Assembly: GCA_043784465.1 (NCBI GenBank)
Contig: JAYVYJ010000278.1
Span: 1 to 8,720, forward strand
DNA: 8,720 bases
From: Roseiarcus sp043784465
Lineage (GTDB): Bacteria; Pseudomonadota; Alphaproteobacteria; Rhizobiales; Beijerinckiaceae
Direction: 5' to 3'
Below the pieces are notes generated by a model. That model made no database searches and was not told the DNA's origin. It saw only the letters and a program-made list of their open reading frames with translations. Position numbers and translations under genes: made by a program. Positions 1-6,306 of the stretch are shown here, in pieces (the stretch's first letter is position 1; each line of letters opens with the position of its first letter).

Positions 1-1
1 C

Positions 2-118
2 TGGCCACGTGACCGGGGCAAACTCGTGGCCTATTCCGTCGCCGCAACGGTTGTCGGAGCAGCCTGCTTCGGATTGTCCTATATTCTGGCCATGCGCGCC
101 TTCGCCGCCGGTTCCTGA
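2..118 (+). CDS. C-terminal fragment of an unknown, probably membrane, protein
   Basis: An open frame enters from the left edge and ends at a TGA at 116-118, giving 38 residues that end in RAFAAGS. After a charged start (WPRDRGK) comes a hydrophobic stretch of about 23 residues (LVAYSVAATVVG..., then LSYILAM), which looks like a last transmembrane helix with a short tail. The fragment is too short to assign a family. It converges on the minus-strand gene that ends at 147, with only 28 bp between the two stops and no convincing terminator there. The frame could be chance, but the clean hydrophobic helix and the fit to the neighbouring gene boundary favour a real gene end. Confidence 0.55.
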   Translation, partial: WPRDRGKLVAYSVAATVVGAACFGLSYILAMRAFAAGS

Positions 119-146
119 TCGGGACGACGGCGTCGCGCGAGGCTTT

Positions 147-1631
147 TCACTTCCATGCCGCCAGCGCTTGCGCGATCATCTTCTCGCCGTCCCCGCCTTT
201 TTCAAACGTCAGTTTGGCGATGCGGTCGTCGTCGAGTTGCATGGGGAAATCGAACCAGCCGCGCTCGCCGATCTCCGCAATGTTCTTGGCGACGTCGGCG
301 TCGGCGCGGTTGAGGCCGACGAGGAAATAATTGTCGGCGATCTTTACGCGAACGCCGGTCAGCGCATCGGCGGCGGGGGGGTCGTCGTTGCGCATCAGCG
401 GCAGCGCAATATCCTTCACGCCCCTTATCGACGAGCCCGGATCGAACGATACGCGCAGGTCGATGGTGTGGCTCGCGGGAAGGCTGGGATCGAGGTTCTT
501 GCGCATCACCATCGAGGCGTGCAGCTTGAGATCGGGAATGTCGATCTCCGACTTCACGCCGATTCCGGCGGGCTGACCCTGCGGCGCGGGTACCAGCGAC
601 CAGACCGCGTTGCCTACGTTGATCGAGGGTTTCGCCGCGTCCGCGACGGTGGCGACGAGCATCGCCGCGCGGCTCGCGATCGGCACAGTCGGCGCGGGCG
701 CAGGCGCCGGCGCGGGGGGCGGGGCGGACGTCGGCGAGGGTTCCGGCGACGCCACGACAGTCGGGTTCGTCGAGGGAGCGGGATCGGGCGTCGGCGATCC
801 CACGCGCGGCCGGTATTTTTCCGGAGACGTCGGGGCCGACGCCGCCATGGGGCTGTCGGGCGCTGCGGGCGGGGAGAGGTCCTGCAACGCCGGGCGCATC
901 AGCAACGCGATCACCGCGACGGAACCTGCGAAGCCGACCGCGACCGCGCCGCCAACCCAGAGCCATGTCCGAGACCGCGGTTTTTGCGGTTCGCCCAGCG
1001 TAGGGCGCGAGGGTTCGCGCTCGGTGCGGGCGCCGCCCAGCGAGGGGGCCGCGTCCCGCGCGGACGGCTCCGTCCGGCTCGCGGCGCCGAGGGCGGGCTC
1101 GAACGCCGCCTCATAGGCTTCCTGCGTATCGGAGGAAGGCGGATTCAGGACCGGAGCCCGAAGGGGCGCGGCGGGGGTCGATCCCACCGGTTCGCTCGGC
1201 GGAGGCGGCGGAGGCGGCGCCGCGCGCTGCGGCTTCGGCGCGGCGGGGCGCGGCCCCGGCGCGGGCGGGCGGAGAACGGGCGCTTCCGGCGCGAGGGTGC
1301 GAAGGCTCGGCGCTTCCGCCCTCGGCGGGGGTGCAGGGCGCGGCGGAAGCGGAGCAGGCGGAGCCTCGGCGACCACTGCCGTCTCCGACGTCGGGAAGGC
1401 ATGAACCTCAGCGACCGCCGGCTCGAACTCGGCCTCCAGCCGCGCCACGGCCTCATCGAGCGCGCGCTCCTCGCGGGCGATGTCGCTTTCGGGCAACTGG
1501 GGCTTTAGCGAGCGAAGCTGGTTGGTCAGCGCCTTGCGGGCGCGCTCATAGATCGCACGCCGCGTCGAGGGCGGGCTCGACTTCGGCAAATTGGCGACCG
1601 CGCGAGCCAGCAACGAATAGTAATCGGCCAT
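147..1631 (-). CDS. Proline-rich single-span membrane protein, uncharacterised
   Basis: This 494-residue protein has no known function. Residues 1-70 form a charged helical region (MADYYSLLARAVANLP..., RRAIYERARKAL) resembling the N-terminus of many uncharacterised Rhizobiales proteins. Residues about 90-220 are low-complexity and rich in Pro and Ala. A single hydrophobic segment follows at about 222-245 (TWLWVGGAVAVGF...), then a second Pro/Ala linker at about 250-317. A folded-looking C-terminal domain spans about 318-494 (SINVGNAVWSLVP, DLRVSFDPGS, GWFDFPMQLDDDR). With no cleavable signal, the likely topology is cytoplasmic N-terminus, one anchor, and a periplasmic C-domain held out by the linker. 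The start is supported by a GGAAG-type ribosome site 5 bases upstream. It follows purA by 42 bp on the same strand and is probably co-transcribed. Strong third-position GC gives rise to long meaningless open frames on the other strand. Confidence 0.88.
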   Translation of the reverse strand: MADYYSLLARAVANLPKSSPPSTRRAIYERARKALTNQLRSLKPQLPESDIAREERALDEAVARLEAEFEPAVAEVHAFPTSETAVVAEAPPAPLPPRPAPPPRAEAPSLRTLAPEAPVLRPPAPGPRPAAPKPQRAAPPPPPPPSEPVGSTPAAPLRAPVLNPPSSDTQEAYEAAFEPALGAASRTEPSARDAAPSLGGARTEREPSRPTLGEPQKPRSRTWLWVGGAVAVGFAGSVAVIALLMRPALQDLSPPAAPDSPMAASAPTSPEKYRPRVGSPTPDPAPSTNPTVVASPEPSPTSAPPPAPAPAPAPTVPIASRAAMLVATVADAAKPSINVGNAVWSLVPAPQGQPAGIGVKSEIDIPDLKLHASMVMRKNLDPSLPASHTIDLRVSFDPGSSIRGVKDIALPLMRNDDPPAADALTGVRVKIADNYFLVGLNRADADVAKNIAEIGERGWFDFPMQLDDDRIAKLTFEKGGDGEKMIAQALAAWK

Positions 1632-1673
1632 TCAAACTTCCCGACCGGACGCAATGAACACGTCGGCCATCGC

Positions 1674-2969
1674 TCAATCCTGGAAAGGATCGTGGACCAG
1701 AATCGTGTCGTCGCGCTGCGGACTGGTCGATAGTAGCGCAACCGGCGCCCCAATCAATTCCTCGACGCGCCGCACGTATTTGATGGCCTGCGCCGGAAGC
1801 TCGCCCCACGAGCGCGCGCCGCCCGTCTTGTCGCGCCAGCCTGGCATAGTCTCGTAGACCGGCTTCAGGCGCGCCTGCGCGGCGGGGTTGGCGGGCATGT
1901 AATCGATGCGCGCTCCGTCCAGATGGTAATGCGTGCAGATCTTGATCTCGTCGAAGCCGTCGAGCACGTCCAGCTTGGTCAGCGCCACGCCGTCGATGCC
2001 CGACGTGCGCACGGTCTGGCGCGTCAGCGCCGCGTCGAACCAGCCGCAGCGGCGGGGCCGGCCCGTGTTGGTGCCAAACTCCTTGCCGATCCGGCCGATG
2101 CGGGCGCCGACCTCGTCATGCAACTCGGTCGGGAACGGACCGCCGCCGACGCGGGTCGTGTAGGACTTCGCGATGCCCAGAACGTAGCCGATGGCGCGGG
2201 GACCAAGGCCAGATCCTGTCGCGGCGTTGGCGGCCACGGTGTTGGAGGAAGTCACAAAAGGATAGGTGCCGTGATCGACGTCGAGCAGCGCGCCCTGCGC
2301 GCCCTCGAACAATATGCGCTTGCCCGCGCGACGCTCGCGGTCGAGCAGCTCGAAGGTCGGGGCCATATAGGGCAGCACCTTCGGGGCGATGTCGAGCAAC
2401 TCCTTGCGGATGGCGTCGGCCCGGGGCGGCTCCAGCCCCATGCCGCGCCACAGCGGCGTGTGATGGGCGAGCAGGCGGGCGATCTTGGCGTCGAGCGAAG
2501 CCGGATCTTCCAGATCCATGAGGCGGATCGCCCGGCGGCCCACCTTGTCCTCGTAGGCCGGGCCGATGCCCCGCCGCGTCGTGCCCACGCCATAAGCGCC
2601 GGAATCGCCCTGTTCGCGATGCGCGTCGAGATCGCGATAGAACGACAGGATCAGCGGCACGTTCTCCGCGATCTTGAGATTGGCCGGACTGACCTCGACC
2701 CCCTGCGCCCGGATCGCCTCAATCTCGCGGTCGAGATGATAGGGATCGAGCACGACGCCGTTGCCGATGACGGAAAGCTTGCCCGGGCGCACGATGCCGG
2801 AGGGCAGCAGCGCCAGCTTAAAAACCTTGTCGCCGATGACCAGCGTATGGCCGGCGTTATGGCCACCCTGAAAGCGCACGATCACGTCCGCAGAGACGGA
2901 CAACCAGTCGACGATCTTGCCTTTTCCCTCGTCGCCCCATTGGGCGCCGACCACTACGACATTCGCCAT
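1674..2969 (-). CDS. purA: Adenylosuccinate synthetase
   Basis: PurA is a cytoplasmic enzyme joining IMP and aspartate with GTP hydrolysis to make adenylosuccinate, the first committed step from IMP to AMP. The 431-residue length is typical of bacterial PurA. The N-terminal signature WGDEGKGK carries catalytic Asp13, and GGHNAGHT carries catalytic His41. The conserved GTTRRGIGPAYEDK block is at 129-142, the GAQGALLDVDHGTYPFV block at about 223-239, and RVGGGPFPTE at 273-282. The guanine-recognition motif TKLD is at 331-334, and STSPQRDDTI near the C-terminus (414-423) completes the nucleotide site. I see no defects. The ATG at 2969 begins the family-standard N-terminus and has a weak GGGG ribosome site 5 bases upstream. 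It is divergent from the DUF2076 gene across a 157-bp spacer and is followed by the membrane protein gene. Confidence 0.98.
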   Translation of the reverse strand: MANVVVVGAQWGDEGKGKIVDWLSVSADVIVRFQGGHNAGHTLVIGDKVFKLALLPSGIVRPGKLSVIGNGVVLDPYHLDREIEAIRAQGVEVSPANLKIAENVPLILSFYRDLDAHREQGDSGAYGVGTTRRGIGPAYEDKVGRRAIRLMDLEDPASLDAKIARLLAHHTPLWRGMGLEPPRADAIRKELLDIAPKVLPYMAPTFELLDRERRAGKRILFEGAQGALLDVDHGTYPFVTSSNTVAANAATGSGLGPRAIGYVLGIAKSYTTRVGGGPFPTELHDEVGARIGRIGKEFGTNTGRPRRCGWFDAALTRQTVRTSGIDGVALTKLDVLDGFDEIKICTHYHLDGARIDYMPANPAAQARLKPVYETMPGWRDKTGGARSWGELPAQAIKYVRRVEELIGAPVALLSTSPQRDDTILVHDPFQD

Positions 2970-3032
2970 AGAAACCCCGCGAAGATGTCGCCCGCGTACG
3001 CGAAACGCGCGCCTGAGTAAAGGGAACCGCCC

Positions 3033-3044
3033 CCGACATGTCGG
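3033..3044. repeat. 12-bp perfect palindrome between purA and the DUF2076 gene
   Basis: CCGACATGTCGG reads the same on both strands. It lies in the 157-bp divergent spacer, 64 bp upstream of the purA start and 83 bp upstream of the DUF2076 start. The position suits an operator for a dimeric regulator, but a single copy is weak evidence and the regulator cannot be named. Confidence 0.35.
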
Positions 3045-3085
3045 CGTTGTAATTCACAAGCCATATGGCGGGAAAGGCTGCGCGC

Positions 3086-3097
3086 CTATATATATGG
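3086..3097 (+). promoter_or_regulatory. Possible -10 region for the DUF2076 gene
   Basis: CTATATATATGG is a conspicuous AT island in G+C-rich sequence. It contains CTATAT, close to the -10 preferred by housekeeping sigma factor in alphaproteobacteria. Starting transcription just after it would give a leader of about 30 bases before the ATG at 3127. No good -35 is seen 16-18 bp upstream, so the call is tentative. Confidence 0.25.
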
Positions 3098-3126
3098 ACG
3101 GGCGTCAAGCCCAGAGGGAGACAATC

Positions 3127-3852
3127 ATGACCCCCCAAGAACGGCAAATGCTGGACGGTCTGTTCGAGCGGGTGCGCACGGCCGCCAACGGTCCGCGCGA
3201 CGCGGAAGCCGAACGTTATATCGCAGACGCCGCGCGCGCGACGCCCTCCGCCGCCTATGTGCTGGCGCAGACGGTGCTCGTTCAGCAGCAAGCGCTGGAG
3301 AACGCCGCCAAACACATTCAAGACCTCGAAAGCCGTGGCGGTTCGGGAGGTGCAGGCGGCGAGCCGACCAGCTTCCTCGGCAACCTTGGCCGCAGCCTGT
3401 TCGGCGGCGGTCCGTCCGCTCCGCAGCCTCCGACGCCTGATCCGCGAACCTACAATTCCGGCTATGCGCCGCAACAGCGTCCGGCTTATGCGCCGCCGCC
3501 GCAGCAGGCGGGCCCTTGGGGCGGCGCTGCGGCCGCGCCCGCCGCGCCTGCGCAGGGCGGCGGTTTCCTCTCCGGCGCCGTGCAGACGGCGACGGGCGTG
3601 GCCGGCGGCATGCTGCTCGGCAATGCGCTGGGAGGCTTGTTCGGCGGCCACGGCGGCGGATTGTTCGGAGGCGGGATGGGCGGGGGCGGATACGGCCGGG
3701 GCGAGACGGTCAATGAGACCGTAAACAATTATTACGCGGACGATCCCGCCGGACAGCACGCGCAGGATGTCCTTCAGGATATGGATCAAGATCAGGATAC
3801 GGCGCAGGATTCCGGGGACTATAGCGGCGGCGGCGGCGACGATAACGCCTGA
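3127..3852 (+). CDS. DUF2076 family protein
   Basis: This 241-residue protein matches the DUF2076 family, whose biochemical role is unknown. The N-terminal part (1-70: MTPQERQMLDGLFERVR, AAYVLAQTVLVQQQALENA) is predicted helical and is the family's most recognisable region. A Gly/Pro/Ala/Gln-rich middle follows (about 71-145), then a glycine-rich stretch with weakly hydrophobic character (about 146-190, SGAVQTATGVAGGMLLGNAL). The acidic Gly/Asp/Gln-rich tail ends in GGGGDDNA, as is usual for the family. The ATG at 3127 is chosen over in-frame codons further upstream because AGGGAG (3115-3120) sits 6 bases before it and the protein then begins with the family motif. There is no signal peptide. 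queG follows in the same reading frame directly after the stop and is likely co-transcribed. Confidence 0.9.
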   Translation: MTPQERQMLDGLFERVRTAANGPRDAEAERYIADAARATPSAAYVLAQTVLVQQQALENAAKHIQDLESRGGSGGAGGEPTSFLGNLGRSLFGGGPSAPQPPTPDPRTYNSGYAPQQRPAYAPPPQQAGPWGGAAAAPAAPAQGGGFLSGAVQTATGVAGGMLLGNALGGLFGGHGGGLFGGGMGGGGYGRGETVNETVNNYYADDPAGQHAQDVLQDMDQDQDTAQDSGDYSGGGGDDNA

Positions 3853-3867
3853 TCCAAAGCTTCTCTC

Positions 3868-4995
3868 CTGAATCCCGATCTCCTCGCCGTCGATCTCAAA
3901 GCCAGGGCGAAGGCGCTCGGCTTCGACGTCTGCCGCATCGCCTCCGCCTCGGCCGCCCCCGAGGTGGGGCGACGTTTGGTCAAATGGGTCGCAGAGGGCC
4001 GCCATGGCGATATGGCCTGGATGGCGGAAACCGCCTCCCGTCGCGCTTCTCCCGACAGTCTATGGCCCGAGGCGCGCGCTTGCGTGATCGTCGGCGTAAA
4101 CTATGCGCCTTCAGGCGATCCCCTGGCGGCGACCCGGCGCCCTGAAGTCGGCGCTGTCTCCGTCTATGCGCGCCATCGCGACTATCACGACGTCATCAAG
4201 GGCCGGCTCAAGCAACTGGCGAGCGGCCTTGCGTCGCGCACCCCTTGCGCCGTCAAGGTCTTCGTCGACACGGCGCCGGTGATGGAGAAGCCGTTGGCGC
4301 AGGCGGCGGGGCTGGGCTGGCAGGGCAAACACACCAACCTCGTCAGCCGGGAATTTGGCTCCTGGTTGTTTCTCGGCGTGCTGTTCGTCGACGTCGCGCT
4401 GCCGCCCGATCTGCCTGAGCAGGATCATTGCGGCACGTGCCGCGCCTGTCTCGACGCCTGCCCGACAGGCGCCTTCCCCGCGCCCTATCAACTCGACGCG
4501 CGTCGGTGCATCTCCTATCTGACCATCGAGCATAAGGGCCACATCCCGCTGGAATTGCGCGCGGGCGTGGGCAACCGGATCTATGGTTGCGACGATTGCC
4601 TGGCGGCCTGTCCATGGAATAAATTCGCGCAGACCGCTCAGGAGGCGAAGTTGATTGCGCCCGATTGGCGCGATCCGCCACTGGCCGAACTCGCCGCTAT
4701 GGACGATTCCGCATTTCGCGCCCGATTTGCGGGCGGCCCGATCAAGCGGATCGGTCACGCGCGCTTCCTGCGCAATGTGCTGATCGCTATCGGCAATTCC
4801 CGCGATCCCGCCCTCCTCGCCGCCTTGCGTCCTCATCTTCGTGCGCCCTCGACGCTGGTGCGCGGCGCGGCGGTCTGGGCGCTGGCGCAACTCGCGCCCG
4901 AAGAGGCCGCCGCGTCGTTTAGCGAAGATCCCGACGCTGACGTTGCGCTCGAATGGTCGCGCGCGGCGGGCGCAACAAAAAGCCGCGAAGCGTGA
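3868..4995 (+). CDS. queG: Epoxyqueuosine reductase, non-canonical start likely
   Basis: QueG is a cobalamin-dependent iron-sulfur enzyme that reduces epoxyqueuosine to queuosine at the tRNA wobble position. From CTG 3868 the product is 375 residues, normal for the family. The N-terminal part carries GRHGDMAWMAE; DTAPVMEK (Asp134) and GWQGKHTNLVS lie in the cobalamin/active-site half. Two 4Fe-4S motifs follow: CGTCRACLDACPTGAF (Cys188, 191, 194, 198) and CDDCLAACPWN (Cys241, 244, 248). The C-terminus is HEAT-like (STLVRGAAVWALAQLAPEEA). The first usual start codon in frame, GTG at 3964, would delete the conserved stretch DLKARAKALGFDVCRI, so translation must begin upstream. No ATG, GTG or TTG exists between the DUF2076 stop (3850-3852) and 3964; CTG 3868 gives the best-fitting N-terminus. 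No clear ribosome site precedes it, so coupling to the DUF2076 stop 15 bases upstream is plausible. Function is secure; the start is uncertain. Confidence 0.92.
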   Translation: MNPDLLAVDLKARAKALGFDVCRIASASAAPEVGRRLVKWVAEGRHGDMAWMAETASRRASPDSLWPEARACVIVGVNYAPSGDPLAATRRPEVGAVSVYARHRDYHDVIKGRLKQLASGLASRTPCAVKVFVDTAPVMEKPLAQAAGLGWQGKHTNLVSREFGSWLFLGVLFVDVALPPDLPEQDHCGTCRACLDACPTGAFPAPYQLDARRCISYLTIEHKGHIPLELRAGVGNRIYGCDDCLAACPWNKFAQTAQEAKLIAPDWRDPPLAELAAMDDSAFRARFAGGPIKRIGHARFLRNVLIAIGNSRDPALLAALRPHLRAPSTLVRGAAVWALAQLAPEEAAASFSEDPDADVALEWSRAAGATKSREA

Positions 4996-5005
4996 CTTCG
5001 CGGCT
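4976..5005 (-). terminator. Intrinsic terminator of the minus-strand DUF465 gene, inside the queG 3' end
   Basis: A perfect 10-bp stem (AGCCGCGAAG at 4981-4990, CTTCGCGGCT at 4996-5005) closes a 5-base loop. Read on the minus strand it is followed by a T-run (five T, complement of 4977-4981). That is a textbook Rho-independent terminator 25 bp beyond the stop of the gene at 5031-5219. On the plus strand there is no T-run after the stem, so it would work poorly for queG. The queG stop TGA (4993-4995) lies in the loop. Confidence 0.8.
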
Positions 5006-5030
5006 CTAAATCATGGCGATGTTGGCTTTG

Positions 5031-5219
5031 TCAGTGTTTCGTCTCGCCCTTCGAGGAACTCCGCAAACGTTCGATCTCGTCCTTTAACGTCAGCTTCTTA
5101 CGCTTGAGTTCATGCAGTTTAAGCGGATCGGAAGCGCGGCTCGCCTCCTCCGCCGAGATGGCCTGTTCAATCGCGTGATGACGACGCTCGAGTTCGACGA
5201 GGTGCGATTCCAGCGACAT
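5031..5219 (-). CDS. DUF465/YdcH-like small coiled-coil protein (copy A)
   Basis: This 62-residue charged helical protein belongs to the DUF465 (YdcH-like) family, whose role is unknown. Family features are the opening SHLVELERRHHAIEQAI and the second helix LKLHELKRKKLTLKDEIERL, which together form a two-helix coiled-coil hairpin of normal family length. There is no signal or membrane segment, so it is cytoplasmic. Two ATG codons lie close together (5223-5225 and 5217-5219). The downstream one is chosen because the AGGGAG ribosome site (5227-5232) is 7 bases from it but only 1 base from the upstream one. A strong terminator follows the gene. It is head to head with a second DUF465 gene (5430-5636). 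Confidence 0.88.
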   Translation of the reverse strand: MSLESHLVELERRHHAIEQAISAEEASRASDPLKLHELKRKKLTLKDEIERLRSSSKGETKH

Positions 5220-5226
5220 GCGCATG

Positions 5227-5232
5227 CTCCCT
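5227..5232 (-). promoter_or_regulatory. Ribosome binding site deciding the start of DUF465 copy A
   Basis: The minus strand reads AGGGAG here, 7 bases before the ATG at 5217-5219. It is too close to the alternative ATG at 5223-5225 to serve it, so the shorter protein starting MSLESHL is preferred. Confidence 0.7.
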
Positions 5233-5255
5233 GTCAATGGCTGACGACAAAAGTG

Positions 5256-5292
5256 TGACACAACAATGTGGCTGCGCAAGTCGGTTGTGTCA
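5256..5292. repeat. 9-bp perfect inverted repeat between the two DUF465 genes
   Basis: TGACACAAC (5256-5264) is matched by GTTGTGTCA (5284-5292), separated by 19 bp. The repeat lies 37 bp upstream of copy A's start and 138 bp upstream of copy B's. It suits an operator shared by divergent promoters. A TATTAT at 5301-5306 just beyond it resembles a plus-strand -10, though no matching -35 is evident. As an RNA hairpin the loop is long and no T-run follows, so a terminator is unlikely. The rest of the 5220-5429 spacer shows only a T6 run (5327-5332) and a GCGATCGC palindrome. Confidence 0.5.
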
Positions 5293-5429
5293 TCGTCATG
5301 TATTATTTCTGCTTCGCACGATCACGTTTTTTGGCGATCGCGGGACGAGCGTAACGGCGCCTTGCGTGGCGCCCGGTTCTGCCGCCATAGTTGTCCGCAT
5401 AGGGGCGTCGAATACGGAACAGGGCCGGC

Positions 5430-5636
5430 TTGGACGAAGACGAGAATCAGACGATCCGCGATCACCTCGAACGGCTGCGCGAGGAGCATCGCGATCTTGA
5501 TGCCGCGATCGAGGCGCTTACCCGCGCGGGTCCTGTTGATCAGTTGCAGCTTCAGCGGCTCAAGAAGCGTAAGCTGGCGCTGCGCGACCGTGTGCACGCG
5601 CTCCAGGACGAATCGACGCCCGACATTATCGCGTAA
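5430..5636 (+). CDS. DUF465/YdcH-like small coiled-coil protein (copy B)
   Basis: This 68-residue protein is a second DUF465-type two-helix coiled coil. It aligns with copy A: RDHLERLREEHRDLDAAIEAL matches the first helix, and LQLQRLKKRKLALRDRVHAL matches copy A's LKLHELKRKKLTLKDEIERL. Its function is unknown. The start is a TTG at 5430 with a short AGG (5421-5423) 6 bases upstream; no ATG lies in frame before the conserved helix. Compared with copy A it has a longer acidic N-terminus (MDEDENQ). It runs tail to tail into the HAD phosphatase gene with an 11-bp overlap (5626-5636). The family match makes it real despite its size and weak start. Confidence 0.83.
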   Translation: MDEDENQTIRDHLERLREEHRDLDAAIEALTRAGPVDQLQLQRLKKRKLALRDRVHALQDESTPDIIA

Positions 5637-6306
5637 CGGCGGCCGCGACCGGATGGGCGGCAAGCGCCTCCGCCGCCGCCTCCTGCGGCGTGCCGGCGAG
5701 CGCGTCGGCGTCCTTCAGTTCCTCGCGGGAGCCATAGCCCCACAGCGCGCCGATGACGCGAACGTCAAGCGCCCGCGCGCCCTCGACGTCATAGGAGCGG
5801 TCGCCGATCATCACGGCCTGGGCGGGCGCCAGCGCGTGCGCCGTCAAGGTGTCGCCAATGATTTCTCTCTTTCCCGCGCGCGAGCCGTCCGCGCGAGCGC
5901 CGTTGATCGATTCGAACCGCTCGGCCAATCCGAAATGCACGAGGATGCGCTGGGCGTCCCCCTCAGTCTTAGAGGTCGCCACGAACAGACGCGCCCCCGC
6001 TTCGCGCAGATGGTCGAGCGCGGCGACCGCGCCATCATAGACGCGGTTCTCGAACGCCCCGACCGTCTCGTAGCGCTCGCGGTAAAACCCGATCAGTCGC
6101 TCGACATCCGCCGCGCCGCCGTAGCGCGCGAAGCTCTGCCGCAGGGGCGGGCCGACGATGTCGCGCAAGACGTCGTCGCCCGGCAGCGTGACGATAGGGC
6201 CGCCGGTCTCGCGCCACCGCAGGAAAGCATGGCGGAAACATCGGAAAATGCCGAGACTCGAATCGGTCAAGGTGCCGTCGAGGTCGAACAGGACGGCCGT
6301 CGTCAT
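5626..6306 (-). CDS. HAD-superfamily phosphatase, phosphoglycolate phosphatase-like
   Basis: This 226-residue cytoplasmic hydrolase has all four HAD motifs. Motif I is VLFDLDGTLTD (nucleophile Asp8, acid-base Asp10), motif II is VATSKT (Thr111), motif III is Lys146 in GKREII, and motif IV is MIGDRSYDVEGA (Asp169, Asp173). A helical cap falls between motifs I and II (about 18-90), as in the Gph/PGP-like group. The closing GALWGYGSREEL is typical of Gph-like enzymes. The substrate is not readable from sequence: 2-phosphoglycolate, another small phosphate ester, pyrophosphate or a nucleotide are all possible, so no symbol is given. Its ATG overlaps the stop of the upstream GyrI-like gene as ATGA (6303-6306), with no separate ribosome site, implying translational coupling. 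Its 3' end overlaps DUF465 copy B by 11 bp. Confidence 0.92.
   Translation of the reverse strand: MTTAVLFDLDGTLTDSSLGIFRCFRHAFLRWRETGGPIVTLPGDDVLRDIVGPPLRQSFARYGGAADVERLIGFYRERYETVGAFENRVYDGAVAALDHLREAGARLFVATSKTEGDAQRILVHFGLAERFESINGARADGSRAGKREIIGDTLTAHALAPAQAVMIGDRSYDVEGARALDVRVIGALWGYGSREELKDADALAGTPQEAAAEALAAHPVAAAVTR

Noticed and set aside
125..135. CGACGGCGTCG between the convergent genes ending at 118 and 147, as a terminator
   Set aside because: The stem is only 4-5 bp and the T-run (144-147) lies 8 bases past it, so it is too weak to call.
9..1508. A 499-codon plus-strand open frame opposite the proline-rich membrane protein gene
   Set aside because: Its product is an Arg/Gly-rich low-complexity string with no domain, as expected from the complement of a high-GC Pro/Ala-rich gene. 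The minus-strand frame has a recognisable N-terminus, transmembrane helix and ribosome site.
1923..3020. A 365-codon plus-strand open frame antisense to purA
   Set aside because: purA is unambiguous with all catalytic motifs. The antisense product matches nothing recognisable.
3601..3693. Gly-rich stretch of the DUF2076 protein as a DNA tandem repeat or a true transmembrane pair
   Set aside because: The codons vary and the glycine-rich composition is typical of the family. Hydrophobicity is too low and broken for a confident membrane helix.
2857..4005. A 382-codon minus-strand open frame across the DUF2076 gene and the purA start
   Set aside because: It overlaps well-supported genes (purA, DUF2076, start of queG), its product has no domain and is Arg/Ala-rich, and it is a by-product of GC-rich third positions.
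5327..5341. T6 run followed by GCGATCGC as a terminator or special element
   Set aside because: No stem of useful length precedes the T-run, and a single 8-bp palindrome in GC-rich DNA is unremarkable.
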